A stretch of 63,639 nucleotides of DNA, taken from the NCBI GenBank assembly GCA_963922595.1, contig CAWUIM010000010.1:1-63639 (forward strand), given 5' to 3'. Positions 49,589 to 58,285 of this stretch are shown here, in pieces. The DNA is from JAJFFW01 sp963922595. Lineage in GTDB: Bacteria > Pseudomonadota > Alphaproteobacteria > Caulobacterales > Parvularculaceae. The notes below the pieces were generated by a model, which saw only the letters and a list, made by a program, of their open reading frames with translations, did no database searches and was not told the DNA's origin. The position numbers and the translations under genes are program-made. Position 1 is the first letter of the stretch; every line of letters starts with the position of its first letter.

Positions 49589-50733
49589 CAGAGAACATCC
49601 GTATACATTTGAAGTGCGTCATCATACGTCACCTCCCGCGGATTATTCACAAGGACGCGTTGCGCTTTCATGGCGTCTTCGGCCATTCGCGGCAAATCAT
49701 TATGGGAGACGCCAACCTGGCTGAGACGACGCTCAACGCCGGTCGCTTCAACGATCTCCACAAGCCGGGCGATAAAGGCGGCGGTGTTCGCCTCATCGGA
49801 CCCTTCAGCGCGTGCGCCTACGTGCGGCGCAAGCTCCGAGTAAAGGTGCGCTGCTTTTGGCGCGTTGAACTTCAGCACTGGTTCGAGCATCAGCGAATTG
49901 GAAAGCCCGTGCGGCACATGGAAGATGCCGCCAAGCGGATAGGCGAGGCCGTGAACGGCGCCCACCGGGGAATTGGCGAACGCCTGACCCGCCAGCATTG
50001 CGCCGAGCAACATCTCGCCGCGGGCTTTTTTGTCGTCCGGGTTCTCGCAAGCGCGGACGATATTTGACGAAAGTAATTTTAAAGCCTCGCGGGCCAATGC
50101 GTCGGATACAGGGTTCTTTCGCGTGTTATTCGTATACGCCTCAATCGCATGGACCATGGCGTCGATTCCGGTCGCCGCTGTGACGGGCCGGGGCAAGCCA
50201 AGCGTCAGGTCAGGATCGAGAACGGCCATATCCGGAAAGAGCGCGTTATCAACAACGCCGACTTTTTCATCGTCTTCAGTGGTGATGACGGAAATCGACG
50301 TCACCTCTGATCCGGTGCCGGCGGTTGTCGGCGCGCAGATGAGCGGCGCGCGGCCGCCTTTCACCTGATCGGTCCCGTAGATCTCTTCGAGCGATTGTGA
50401 TGAGTTGAGGAGGACAGCGACAATTTTCGCCGTGTCCATGGAAGAGCCGCCGCCAAGCGCGATGACGCCGTCGGCTTTATGGGCGCGCGCCGCCTCAACC
50501 GCCTTTCGCACGAGCGGCGCCGGCGGGTCGGCGGCCACTTCGTCAAACAAAAGAACATCGAGCCCGGCGGCCTGAAGACTATCCATCGCCGGCGCCACCA
50601 GCCCGGCATTGATCAGTCCTTTGTCGGTTAGAAGGACAGGCCGCCGCATCCGTCCCGCCGCCAGCTCACCGAGACGGCGCGTCGACCCGCTTTCAAAAAT
50701 GATTTCCGGGACTGTATGAAAGGTGAAGCTCAT
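49588..50733 (-). CDS. iron-containing alcohol dehydrogenase
   Basis: A group III metal-dependent alcohol dehydrogenase, 381 residues. The N-terminal Rossmann part has PVLLTDKGL and GVIALGGGSSMDTAK (NAD-binding GGGSxxD). Metal ligands lie in DAMVHAIEAYTN and the later AVHGLAYPLGGIFHVPHGLSN (GxxHxxxxPLGxxxxxxHG). It would interconvert an alcohol and an aldehyde; the substrate is not visible. The next gene DUF3052 starts within its stop codon. Confidence 0.93.
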   Translation of the reverse strand: MSFTFHTVPEIIFESGSTRRLGELAAGRMRRPVLLTDKGLINAGLVAPAMDSLQAAGLDVLLFDEVAADPPAPLVRKAVEAARAHKADGVIALGGGSSMDTAKIVAVLLNSSQSLEEIYGTDQVKGGRAPLICAPTTAGTGSEVTSISVITTEDDEKVGVVDNALFPDMAVLDPDLTLGLPRPVTAATGIDAMVHAIEAYTNNTRKNPVSDALAREALKLLSSNIVRACENPDDKKARGEMLLGAMLAGQAFANSPVGAVHGLAYPLGGIFHVPHGLSNSLMLEPVLKFNAPKAAHLYSELAPHVGARAEGSDEANTAAFIARLVEIVEATGVERRLSQVGVSHNDLPRMAEDAMKAQRVLVNNPREVTYDDALQMYTDVL

Positions 50734-50748
50734 GGGATTATTGCTCGC

Positions 50749-51225
50749 TCATTCATCGACGCGCCGGTCGTTCCAGATCAGGTTAGTGATGAGCCATTTT
50801 TTGTTGCTCTGTTTTTCAAGCGACATCATGTAATTCCCGGTTTGATGATATGACGCGCCGTCATAGTCAAACTTAAGCCGATAGCGCCCGCGCAGTACGG
50901 CGAAACCATCTTTTCCATCGATGCTCTCAGCCTCGTGTTCAAACAGGGTCGTGTTCGTTGGCGGCCCGTCCTCGGGGAACCAGAAGCCGCGGATTGCCCC
51001 ATGGCCTGTCAGCGGGGGGTGGCCGCCGCCGGGGGCGATTGTCGCGTCATCACTGAACAGCGCCATAACAGCTTCTTCCTGATCGCCAAGATCTGGCTTG
51101 AGCCAGCCCTCAGTATACGCGGTATCAATCGCCTTGATTGCGTCAATGTCGTCCTCTGTAAGGCCTTGAATGCCCCCGCATCCAGCTAGGAGAGTGATCG
51201 CGACAATTGCGGCAAGAATTCTCAA
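50749..51225 (-). CDS. SnoaL-like/DUF4440 lipoprotein
   Basis: A 158-residue lipoprotein: signal with lipobox LAGC (Cys16). The mature part is an NTF2-like fold: AIDTAYTEGWLKPDLGDQEEAVMALFSDDATIAPGGGHPPLTGHGAIRGFWFP followed by strands to the end, WLITNLIWNDRRVDE. Such domains bind or turn over small ligands, but none can be named. It lies between the alcohol dehydrogenase (15 bases) and the amidohydrolase (32 bases). Confidence 0.82.
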   Translation of the reverse strand: MRILAAIVAITLLAGCGGIQGLTEDDIDAIKAIDTAYTEGWLKPDLGDQEEAVMALFSDDATIAPGGGHPPLTGHGAIRGFWFPEDGPPTNTTLFEHEAESIDGKDGFAVLRGRYRLKFDYDGASYHQTGNYMMSLEKQSNKKWLITNLIWNDRRVDE

Positions 51226-51257
51226 AGGGAGTTCCTCTTAATGAATGAGCGGTTCGC

Positions 51258-53009
51258 CTACCCAAACCGCACCAACCGCCCGGGTCTTGCGTCCGTCACC
51301 TGATCGTCCGCGATCACTTGGTCCCCGGCGACCAGCGTTGCGCGATAGCCTTTCACTGGCTGCAGCAGGCGCTGACCGCCTGCTGGGAGGTCCTGAACCA
51401 TGCGCGGCGCGCCGAGCGAAAGAGTGTTGTGATCGATGACATTAATGTCGGCGCGCAGGCCGACCTTGAGCCGGCCGCGATCCTTAAGGCCGAGATAGTC
51501 AGCGCCGTCTCCGGTCAACATCTGTATGCCCCGAGCGAGATCAATCTGGTTATGATCCCGGTCGCGGCACCAATAGCTTAAAAGATAGGTCGGAAAGCTG
51601 GCGTCGCAGATCGTACCCACATGGGCGCCGCCGTCGGAGAGGCCTGGCAACGCTTTCGGGTGCGTCATCATCGTGCGCACATTGTCGTAATTGAACTCAG
51701 TGTAGTTATAGATTGGAAAATAAATGAGCTGACGCCCGTCAAGTTCCAGCAGCGTGTCGTAGAGTTTCGCCATGACGCTGACGCCGTCGCGCACCGCTTC
51801 GGCACCGAGGGAAGCCTCCTGAGGTTGTTCGTAATCGGGCGCTTCGCCCAGCCGGAAAAACTTATTGGCGACAAGATCAATGGCGGCGATCATCGTGTCA
51901 GCGATCGGCGGCACGGATGATCCTTCGCCGGCAAGCTTCACCGGTGTTTCCGTCAAACATTTTGCGCGAAACGTGGAATCGCGCATGATCCGCACCCGCT
52001 CTTCCAAAGGCTTATCTTTGATTTCGATATAGCTCGGCTGCGCCATCATCGGATGAAAGGTGCATTGAAGCCCTTGGAAGACACCGATTGCGCGCGGCGC
52101 CACCTGAACGCGAAAGTCGATACCCTCAGCATTTATACGGTCGGCCCCATTAAGGATGCGGGTCCATTGTTTGGGCGCCATGTCGCGCTGCATCAGTGAG
52201 ATTGACGCCGGGCGGCCGCTGGCTTTGACGAACGCTTCGACGGTCGCAAACTCTTCGTCGAATTGATCGCCCTCTCGCTCCAGATTGAAGTCCGAGACGA
52301 TCTGGACGACGCCGTGTTCAAGGCCCTCGAACGCCCGCGCGATGCCAGCGAGTTCGCGCGCGTTCGCTTCGGAACTGGGTGTCCAGTCGCCGTCCGCCGT
52401 GCGGTGGATGTCCGTACGGCCGATGGAAAAACCCGCTGCACCTGCCTTGAGCGCATCACGGACGATCGCGCGCATCGTCGCGATATCCTCATCGCTCGCT
52501 TCTTCATGCGCGCTGGCGCGTTCTCCCATGGCGAAAACGCGCACCGGGTCGTGGCCGATCATCGCGGCGTGATCGATCGTGTGCGGCATCGCGTCGATCG
52601 TGTTCAGATAATCGGCGAAGCTCTCCCATTCCCACGACAAGCCTTCATGAAGCGCGGTACCCGGAATATCCTCGACGCCTTCCATTAACTTGATCAGCCG
52701 ATCATGATCGTCCGGGCGCACAGGCGCGAAACCGACGCCGCAATTGCCGGTTAAAATGGTCGTGACCCCATGATTGAGAGAAGGGCGCAGCTCTTCATCC
52801 CAGGAAATCTGGCCGTCATAATGGGTGTGAAGATCAATAAATCCTGGCGTGACGATTGCGCCTTCCGCGTCAATGGTTCGATCAGTTGCCGCGGCGCAGG
52901 CCCCAATTTCGGCGATCACGCCGTCTTTAACGCCAATGTTCGCGCGCACCGGCGCGCCGCCATCGCCGTCATAAACAAGGCCGTCTCGGATTGTCAGATC
53001 GAACGCCAT
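51258..53009 (-). CDS. N-acyl-D-amino-acid deacylase family amidohydrolase
   Basis: A 583-residue metal-dependent amidohydrolase. IVTPGFIDLHTHYDGQISWD holds the HxH metal ligands, TGNCGVGFAP the conserved cysteine, and LSDGGAHVGTICDASFPTYLL the catalytic Asp. The domain order and size match D-aminoacylase/N-acyl-D-amino acid deacylase (DAA) proteins, which free D-amino acids from N-acyl forms; many relatives have unknown substrates. The BASS transporter 13 bases upstream could supply an organic-acid substrate. Confidence 0.9.
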   Translation of the reverse strand: MAFDLTIRDGLVYDGDGGAPVRANIGVKDGVIAEIGACAAATDRTIDAEGAIVTPGFIDLHTHYDGQISWDEELRPSLNHGVTTILTGNCGVGFAPVRPDDHDRLIKLMEGVEDIPGTALHEGLSWEWESFADYLNTIDAMPHTIDHAAMIGHDPVRVFAMGERASAHEEASDEDIATMRAIVRDALKAGAAGFSIGRTDIHRTADGDWTPSSEANARELAGIARAFEGLEHGVVQIVSDFNLEREGDQFDEEFATVEAFVKASGRPASISLMQRDMAPKQWTRILNGADRINAEGIDFRVQVAPRAIGVFQGLQCTFHPMMAQPSYIEIKDKPLEERVRIMRDSTFRAKCLTETPVKLAGEGSSVPPIADTMIAAIDLVANKFFRLGEAPDYEQPQEASLGAEAVRDGVSVMAKLYDTLLELDGRQLIYFPIYNYTEFNYDNVRTMMTHPKALPGLSDGGAHVGTICDASFPTYLLSYWCRDRDHNQIDLARGIQMLTGDGADYLGLKDRGRLKVGLRADINVIDHNTLSLGAPRMVQDLPAGGQRLLQPVKGYRATLVAGDQVIADDQVTDARPGRLVRFG

Positions 53010-53022
53010 GCGCGTCTCTCCC

Positions 53023-53922
53023 TTAGGACCGTCGCCGATAGACCCACACCATAAACCCGCCGGCGATCAGGTGCCAAACGCCCCAAACAGCCGTGAGCGC
53101 GGCTGCGCCGCCGAGGCCCTCCAATTGACCGAGCAGGATCACGAGGGCGAGCCCCGTGTTCTGCAGTCCAATCTCGAAGGTGAGCGCCCGCCGGGTCGGG
53201 CCGCCGGCTTTCAAAAGTGCGCCGATCACGGCGCCGAGGGCGAATGCGGCCGAGCTGTGGATGATCACTGGCGGAAGGATCAGGCCGGTCGCCGCGAGAA
53301 GTTTCGGTGTCTTATCGAAAGTCCCGACGATAACGATGACGGCCAATATAAAGGCGCCGATGGCGGCGCCGGGTTTTCTGATGCGCGCGGCGAGGTTCGG
53401 CGCCCAGCGGGCGGTCGACATGCCGAGCCCCAGGGGAACTGCGAGAAGCGCGGTCGTCTGTAATACAAACGCGATTGCATTGAATTCGATCGACTGCAGC
53501 AATGAAGCGGTGGGCGGATAGAGGCTCGCCCATAAAAGGATCGCTGCGGGTGTGAAGAATGCGGCAATGACGCTCGACGTAGCGGTGAGGGCGACAGAGA
53601 GCGCCGTGTCGCCGCGCGAAAAGTACGTCATCATGTTCGATACATTGCCGCCGGGACAGGCGGCGACGACGATCATGCCGAGCGCGATGGAGGCTGGCGG
53701 CGAAATCAGAAAGACGAGAGCCAGCGTCAGGAGCGGCAGACCAATCACTTGCCCGACGACGCCGCTCGCATAGACGCGTGGGCGGTCGAGCAGCGCTTTG
53801 AAATCGCGCACCTCAAGGCCGAGCGCCACGGAAAACATGATCATGAATAGCGCCAGCGCAAGGCCGACCTGCGAGGCCGGATCGAGTGCGATCCGAAGTT
53901 GATCCAGCGTCTGCGCGTCCAT
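53023..53922 (-). CDS. bile acid:sodium symporter (BASS) family transporter
   Basis: A 299-residue transporter with about nine membrane helices. The conserved BASS stretches are VVAACPGGNVSNMMTYFSRGDTALSVALTATSS (the crossing unwound region that binds sodium) and ITFEIGLQNTGLAL-type FEIGLQNTGLALVI near the C-terminus. Substrates in the family range from bile acids to pantoate and pyruvate. Next to an amidohydrolase, an organic anion is likely, but unproven. Confidence 0.9.
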   Translation of the reverse strand: MDAQTLDQLRIALDPASQVGLALALFMIMFSVALGLEVRDFKALLDRPRVYASGVVGQVIGLPLLTLALVFLISPPASIALGMIVVAACPGGNVSNMMTYFSRGDTALSVALTATSSVIAAFFTPAAILLWASLYPPTASLLQSIEFNAIAFVLQTTALLAVPLGLGMSTARWAPNLAARIRKPGAAIGAFILAVIVIVGTFDKTPKLLAATGLILPPVIIHSSAAFALGAVIGALLKAGGPTRRALTFEIGLQNTGLALVILLGQLEGLGGAAALTAVWGVWHLIAGGFMVWVYRRRS

Positions 53923-53954
53923 TCAGGCGCGCCCGCGTCCGGCCGTAGCGGCGA

Positions 53955-54455
53955 TCAATAGTTGCTCCAGAGAATGAGTCTTAGAATAACCGCCGTGATC
54001 GACAGTCCGGCCCAAAAGGTGAGGCGGATGCGCAGCGCTCCGTACCATGACGGTAGGTTTCCAGCCTCAACGGCGCGCAGATCGCGCAAGAGAAGATAGA
54101 TCAGCGCCACAAGAACTAATCCATGGCGCCATGCGCCAGGGATAACCAGCGTAAAGGGCAAATTTCCCCACACCGCGACCCATGCGACGAGGGCGATGAT
54201 CATGCCGGGCAGCAGCGGTTCGTTCTCCGCGCGTCCTCCTACGAGCAAACCGCCTGCGCCGACGCCCGCCATGTAAGCGGCGATGATCCCGCCATAGGCG
54301 AGAACCATCGAATGCATGGTGAGAGCGAAAATATCGCCTTCGGGGAAAAGCGGCGCGATCCAAACCGCGGCGGCGCCGAAGAGGAAGGGTACGAGACCCA
54401 TGAGGCCCAGTCGCGTCATTTCAGCCTGCCGGTTGTCGCCGCCTGCGCCCGCCAT
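53955..54455 (-). CDS. DUF3429 membrane protein (second copy)
   Basis: A 166-residue protein with five predicted membrane helices. LGLMGLVPFLFGAAAVWIAP, AYGGIIAAYMAGVGAGG and the C-terminal RDLRAVEAGNLPSWYGALRIRLT follow the DUF3429 layout. It lies 12 bases after a paralogue, and the two share the segments R-DLRA-x-x-G-x-P-x-WY. The role is unknown; eukaryotic relatives are mitochondrial. Confidence 0.82.
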   Translation of the reverse strand: MAGAGGDNRQAEMTRLGLMGLVPFLFGAAAVWIAPLFPEGDIFALTMHSMVLAYGGIIAAYMAGVGAGGLLVGGRAENEPLLPGMIIALVAWVAVWGNLPFTLVIPGAWRHGLVLVALIYLLLRDLRAVEAGNLPSWYGALRIRLTFWAGLSITAVILRLILWSNY

Positions 54456-54467
54456 GGGGTCTCTCCG

Positions 54468-54977
54468 CTACGTCGCCAGGATCGCGGCGAGCGCAAACAG
54501 GAAAGAGAATTCCATGAGGATCGTCAATGGTGTTCTAACGCCAAGATACCAGTCCGGCGCGCCGGATCCGCGCCTTGTCGCCCGCAAATCGTCTATCAGG
54601 AGAATCGGCAATGCGATTGCGATTAAGGCGAACCGTGCGCGCATATCGTCGAGGACGAAAATCGGCATGGCGATCAGGAGCGGAACAACGCCGCCGAGGA
54701 GATGTCGGAAGGTGGGACCGTCCGGGCGCATCACTGCGACGCCCCAGCGAACGCCGCCGAAAAATGCGATTAGCGCGCCGCCATAGAGCGCCATGAAGCT
54801 GAGCGCCAACGGCCCGAAATCTTCCTTGCGCAGAACGACCAGCAACGCGGCGATAATCAGCGGCAAGGCGCCGGCATAGGCGAGAACCGCCGCCGCATGC
54901 GGCAGTCCTTTCGCGCGCGGCGGTTGTGCGTACAGAGAGTGATGATTGGTGAGCGCGTCGAAAGTTTGGCCAGTCAT
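54468..54977 (-). CDS. DUF3429 membrane protein (first copy)
   Basis: A 169-residue protein with five membrane helices. AYAGALPLIIAALLVV, ALYGGALIAFFGGVRWGVAV and IDDLRATRRGSGAPDWYLGVRTPLTILMEFSF match DUF3429 strongly, including the FFGGVRWG loop. The downstream neighbour is a more diverged copy, lacking FGGVRWG (it has MAGVGAGG). It is the first gene of the long minus-strand run; 217 bases without a recognisable gene separate it from the PodJ-like stop. Confidence 0.87.
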   Translation of the reverse strand: MTGQTFDALTNHHSLYAQPPRAKGLPHAAAVLAYAGALPLIIAALLVVLRKEDFGPLALSFMALYGGALIAFFGGVRWGVAVMRPDGPTFRHLLGGVVPLLIAMPIFVLDDMRARFALIAIALPILLIDDLRATRRGSGAPDWYLGVRTPLTILMEFSFLFALAAILAT

Positions 54978-55144
54978 GAAAGCCCTCCTTTTCCTTCGTT
55001 ATTGCGCTTTTCTTATTTGTGAACGGGAATGGTCCCTAACCACCCCGCCGAGAGCGACATGGCGACGCAGACAGAGTCGCAACTGAGCAGCCGGTTGAGT
55101 GCGAGGCCGTAAATCGGTCGTCCGGTCTCGGCTCTCAGTACAGA

Positions 55145-55178
55145 AAAGCGCCTCCGATGTTTCCACCGGCGGCGCTTT
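55145..55178 (-). terminator. intrinsic terminator of the PodJ-like gene
   Basis: AAAGCGCC (55145-55152) pairs with GGCGCTTT (55171-55178). Read on the minus strand the stem is followed by TTTTCTG. It lies 17 bases past the PodJ-like stop codon. Confidence 0.7.
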
Positions 55179-55194
55179 CAAAAATAATGTGTGA

Positions 55195-57972
55195 TCAGGA
55201 CGCGGGCGCGACTTCGTTCGCGACCGGGTTCGCAGGCGTCGGGGCCCAGGCTTCAACCGATGCGTCGAGTTCGCTCTTTAGCGGCGCATCAATAATGTTG
55301 GCGAGGCCTGCCGCGAGCGACGCCGCTTGTTCATCGCCGTTCTTCGCCGCGAGCGAATACCAATAGTAAGCCTGCCCGGCGTCTTGAACGCCCTCTGCGC
55401 CGTCCGCCCCCGGATGATAAATGGCGCCGAGATTATACTGAGAGTCCACGAGCGCGCGGTTGCCGGCTTGCTCAAAATACTCAACCGCAGCGTTGAGGTC
55501 AGCCGCGCCGCCTTCGCCTTGCGCCGTCATGACGCCGACGCGATGCATGGCGAGCACATTGCCGCCCTCAGCGGCGCGTTCGAACCAGATTCGCGCCTGT
55601 GTCTGGTCCTGGTCAACGCCTTGTCCGGTTTTGTAGAGCTCGCCGAGCTGCAGTTGCGCCGGCGGATGGCCGAGCGCGGCGGCCTCTTGCAATTGCTGGA
55701 TTGCGGCGGCTTCATCTTCCGGCGTTTGCGCAAGCTGCAGCGCTGCAACACCTTGTAGATAAAGATCGCGCGGTTGAACGGTGGGCGCTGCAACCGGCGC
55801 TTCGGGCACTTCCGCCACTGTCGCATTGTCCACGCTCGCCGGTTGCTGGCTTGCGGCGGGAACGGGCCGATCGCCTTGCGTCACGGCGATACGCGCGTCG
55901 GGTTTGTCGCCTGCAGGCGCCAGGAAGACGTCCTTCACAATGAAGAAGAGGGCGATCACCGCCAGCAGGATGGAAGCACCGAGTGCGAGCGTTACAGGTT
56001 TCGTGGTGACGCCGCTAAACGCTTTCTTGGCGGCGCCGCTCAGGTTCGGATCGTCGCCATCTTCCGTGTCGTCCTTAAAGTCAGCGACTTCATCGGGCGT
56101 TTCCTCGTCGCTTTTTTTTTCGGATGCGTCCGCTTTGGCGCCGCCGGGCAGGCGGCTGCGCAAACCTGCGAATGCGCCGCTCAGGCGAGCAGCGAGTGAG
56201 CCGTCGTTGGCGTCCTCCTCGTCATCGTCCTGATCGAAATCGATAACGTCAGGCGCTAACGAAGCGCGCGCTGGTTTCTTGGTCTCCAGCGGCCCCGCCT
56301 CGTCCATGCCTGCTGCGGCCTTGGCGGCTTCTTCGCGCTTGCGTTTAATGCGCGCTGCGAGAATGGCGCGTTGTTTTTTCGTGAGTTTGGGCTTCGGCTT
56401 GCCTTCTTCTTCGCTAGCGGCCGCGTCACGCGCCGCCCGGCGCGCGGCCTTCAAATAATCGTCGGCGGCGCTGGCGATTGACTCGGGTTTTTCTTCCGCT
56501 TCCGCTTCCGCGGGCGAGGGGACGTCCATCTCGTCCTCAAGGCCCGGCGTCGGCGAGACATGCGCTGCTTCGTCGTCGGCTACATCTTCGAGGAAAGATT
56601 TTTTTTGCTCTTGCTTCTTCGGGGCGTCGTCGCGCAGGCCGAGCCCTTCAAGTTCCGCCAGGACCGCGTCCAGATCAGTCGGCGCGTCCGCTGGTTTTTC
56701 TTCGGTCTCACCGATCGCGCCATAGGGATTGTCTGCGTCGCTCGGCTCTTCTTCGAAGGCCTGGCGCACCTCGGCGAGGATGTCCTCGCCTTCGTCCTGT
56801 TCGGCGGCGCCCAGCGCGTCATCTTCGTCGAGGTCCACAGTGAAGGCGTCGTCATCCGGCTGGTCGTCTTCGTCGAGATCAAACGCGGCGAGCGCTTCAT
56901 CAAGTTCGGCGTCGACCTGCGGGGCGGCGAGGGGCGCTTCGTTGAAGAGCGCCGCGGGTTTTTCGTTCTCCGATTGCTCAAGCCGGGCGACCATGTCGTC
57001 GAACGAGCGCTGCAGCGATGAAATGCGTTCATCAGTGCGCTGGGCGACTGCGGCGACCGCGGCTTCAATCTCGCTGGTGTCGGCGGCTTCGGGCGCATCC
57101 ATCGTCGAGAACTGCTCGCGCAGTTGGACGATTGTTTCGGAGACTTTGTGCACGCCCTCGGCGCTGCGTTTTTCTGCGGCGTCGATCTGGCTGGAGAGTT
57201 TGACGATAGAGCTTTCGAGCGCCTGGATTTGGTCGCCGCCGCGTTTGATTTCGTCGCCCAGGACGCGCAGCCGCGCCCCGGTTCTTTCAACGAACTTCGC
57301 ATCGACGGCGCCGCTGGCGTCCTGATTGAGCTTGGACGCTTCAGAAGCGATGCGCTCGGCGCGCGAAATCCGGGCGGCGAGACCGTCAACGGCGTTTTTC
57401 AGATAATTGATTGCGCTCGCCGCTTGCGGATCGCTCTCGGCGCCTTCAAGGCGCGTCGCCATCTGTTGGAGCTGCTTTTCCTGCGACTCAAGGCGCAACA
57501 ACGATTCCTTGTGGGCCGTATCGAACTGGAGCGCCACTTGGCCGACCGCTTTTTCGAGCGCCTTTAAGGTGTCGATGCGCTGGCGGTCCTGGGATTTCTC
57601 TTCTAGGCGCGTCAGGCGTTCGGCGAGAGCGCTATTGTTTCCGCCGCCGCTTCCTCCGCTCCGTTCAAGCCGCTGAACCCGTTCGACGACATTGCCGACA
57701 TTGCGCACGAGATCATTCAACGCGTCAGCGCTTTTGCCTTCGGCGGTGGCGACGCGCGTATTCAGCGCTTCGATCGCCGTAATGACGTCCTTGAGTTTCA
57801 GGCCCTCGACCACACCGCCGGAAGTTTGCGGGGCGCCCGCGCTATAAATCATCTGGTTCAACCAGGCGCCGACCGTCATGCCCTCTTTCTGGGCGGCTTC
57901 CTTGGCTGTCTCCCTGGCGTCCCGTTCTATGCCTTTGACGCTCCAGGGTGCGTTTGATTTGGTCGATGCCAT
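55195..57972 (-). CDS. PodJ-like polar localization factor with Sel1 repeats
   Basis: A 925-residue protein shaped like Caulobacter PodJ. The N-terminus WSVKGIERDARETAKEAAQ and GMTVGAWLNQMIY is the family opening. Residues about 60-330 are coiled coil, 330-655 a long acidic Asp/Glu/Ala-rich stretch, one membrane helix lies at about 660-682, and the periplasmic part (about 735-890) holds Sel1/TPR-like units (AQLQLGELYKTGQGVDQDQTQARIWFERAAEGG and two more). PodJ marks one cell pole and recruits pole-building proteins. The peptidoglycan-binding C-terminus known in Caulobacter is not seen. The upstream region has a CtrA box and GANTC sites. Confidence 0.85.
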   Translation of the reverse strand: MASTKSNAPWSVKGIERDARETAKEAAQKEGMTVGAWLNQMIYSAGAPQTSGGVVEGLKLKDVITAIEALNTRVATAEGKSADALNDLVRNVGNVVERVQRLERSGGSGGGNNSALAERLTRLEEKSQDRQRIDTLKALEKAVGQVALQFDTAHKESLLRLESQEKQLQQMATRLEGAESDPQAASAINYLKNAVDGLAARISRAERIASEASKLNQDASGAVDAKFVERTGARLRVLGDEIKRGGDQIQALESSIVKLSSQIDAAEKRSAEGVHKVSETIVQLREQFSTMDAPEAADTSEIEAAVAAVAQRTDERISSLQRSFDDMVARLEQSENEKPAALFNEAPLAAPQVDAELDEALAAFDLDEDDQPDDDAFTVDLDEDDALGAAEQDEGEDILAEVRQAFEEEPSDADNPYGAIGETEEKPADAPTDLDAVLAELEGLGLRDDAPKKQEQKKSFLEDVADDEAAHVSPTPGLEDEMDVPSPAEAEAEEKPESIASAADDYLKAARRAARDAAASEEEGKPKPKLTKKQRAILAARIKRKREEAAKAAAGMDEAGPLETKKPARASLAPDVIDFDQDDDEEDANDGSLAARLSGAFAGLRSRLPGGAKADASEKKSDEETPDEVADFKDDTEDGDDPNLSGAAKKAFSGVTTKPVTLALGASILLAVIALFFIVKDVFLAPAGDKPDARIAVTQGDRPVPAASQQPASVDNATVAEVPEAPVAAPTVQPRDLYLQGVAALQLAQTPEDEAAAIQQLQEAAALGHPPAQLQLGELYKTGQGVDQDQTQARIWFERAAEGGNVLAMHRVGVMTAQGEGGAADLNAAVEYFEQAGNRALVDSQYNLGAIYHPGADGAEGVQDAGQAYYWYSLAAKNGDEQAASLAAGLANIIDAPLKSELDASVEAWAPTPANPVANEVAPAS

Positions 57973-58285
57973 GTGACTCTTTCCACAGGCGGATCGCCTG
58001 CGCCCCTTTTCAGGCTCATTTTAGATCTGCGGCGCCGAAAGCGCATTGAACGAGCGGTAAGGTGCTTCGGCCAACACGCAAAGGGTAAAATGCCTGATTC
58101 TATGGTCACAAAGCGGGATGATGTTTAATGTTACGTTAACGAAACCTGGCGCGCGGCGACCGCGACGAATTGGTGCTGCATCGCTTGCTTTACGCGCTGC
58201 AACAAAGAGCTAGATTGGGCACCATGTACATAGATCCCGCGCACGGCGTCGACGCCAGCGCGGGGCGGATTGAGGATCGACCACC
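57973..58285. promoter_or_regulatory. divergent promoter region between PodJ-like and acyl-CoA dehydrogenase genes
   Basis: A 313-base region without a gene. It contains a CtrA-type box at 58125-58140 and two GANTC sites (GACTC at 57975-57979, GATTC at 58096-58100), the methylation sites of CcrM. No terminator or RNA gene was seen. Both flanking genes read outward. Confidence 0.6.
58125..58140. promoter_or_regulatory. full CtrA-type binding site TTAA-N7-TTAAC
   Basis: TTAA (58125-58128), seven bases, TTAAC (58136-58140): a perfect match to the CtrA consensus. It is 153 bases from the PodJ-like start and 146 from the dehydrogenase start. Cell-cycle control of polarity genes by CtrA and CcrM/GcrA is known in Caulobacter. 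Confidence 0.6.

Noticed and set aside
54978..55194. Possible RNA gene or small protein between DUF3429 and the PodJ-like gene
   Set aside because: No tRNA-like fold, no ribosome site; only the PodJ-like terminator hairpin could be supported.
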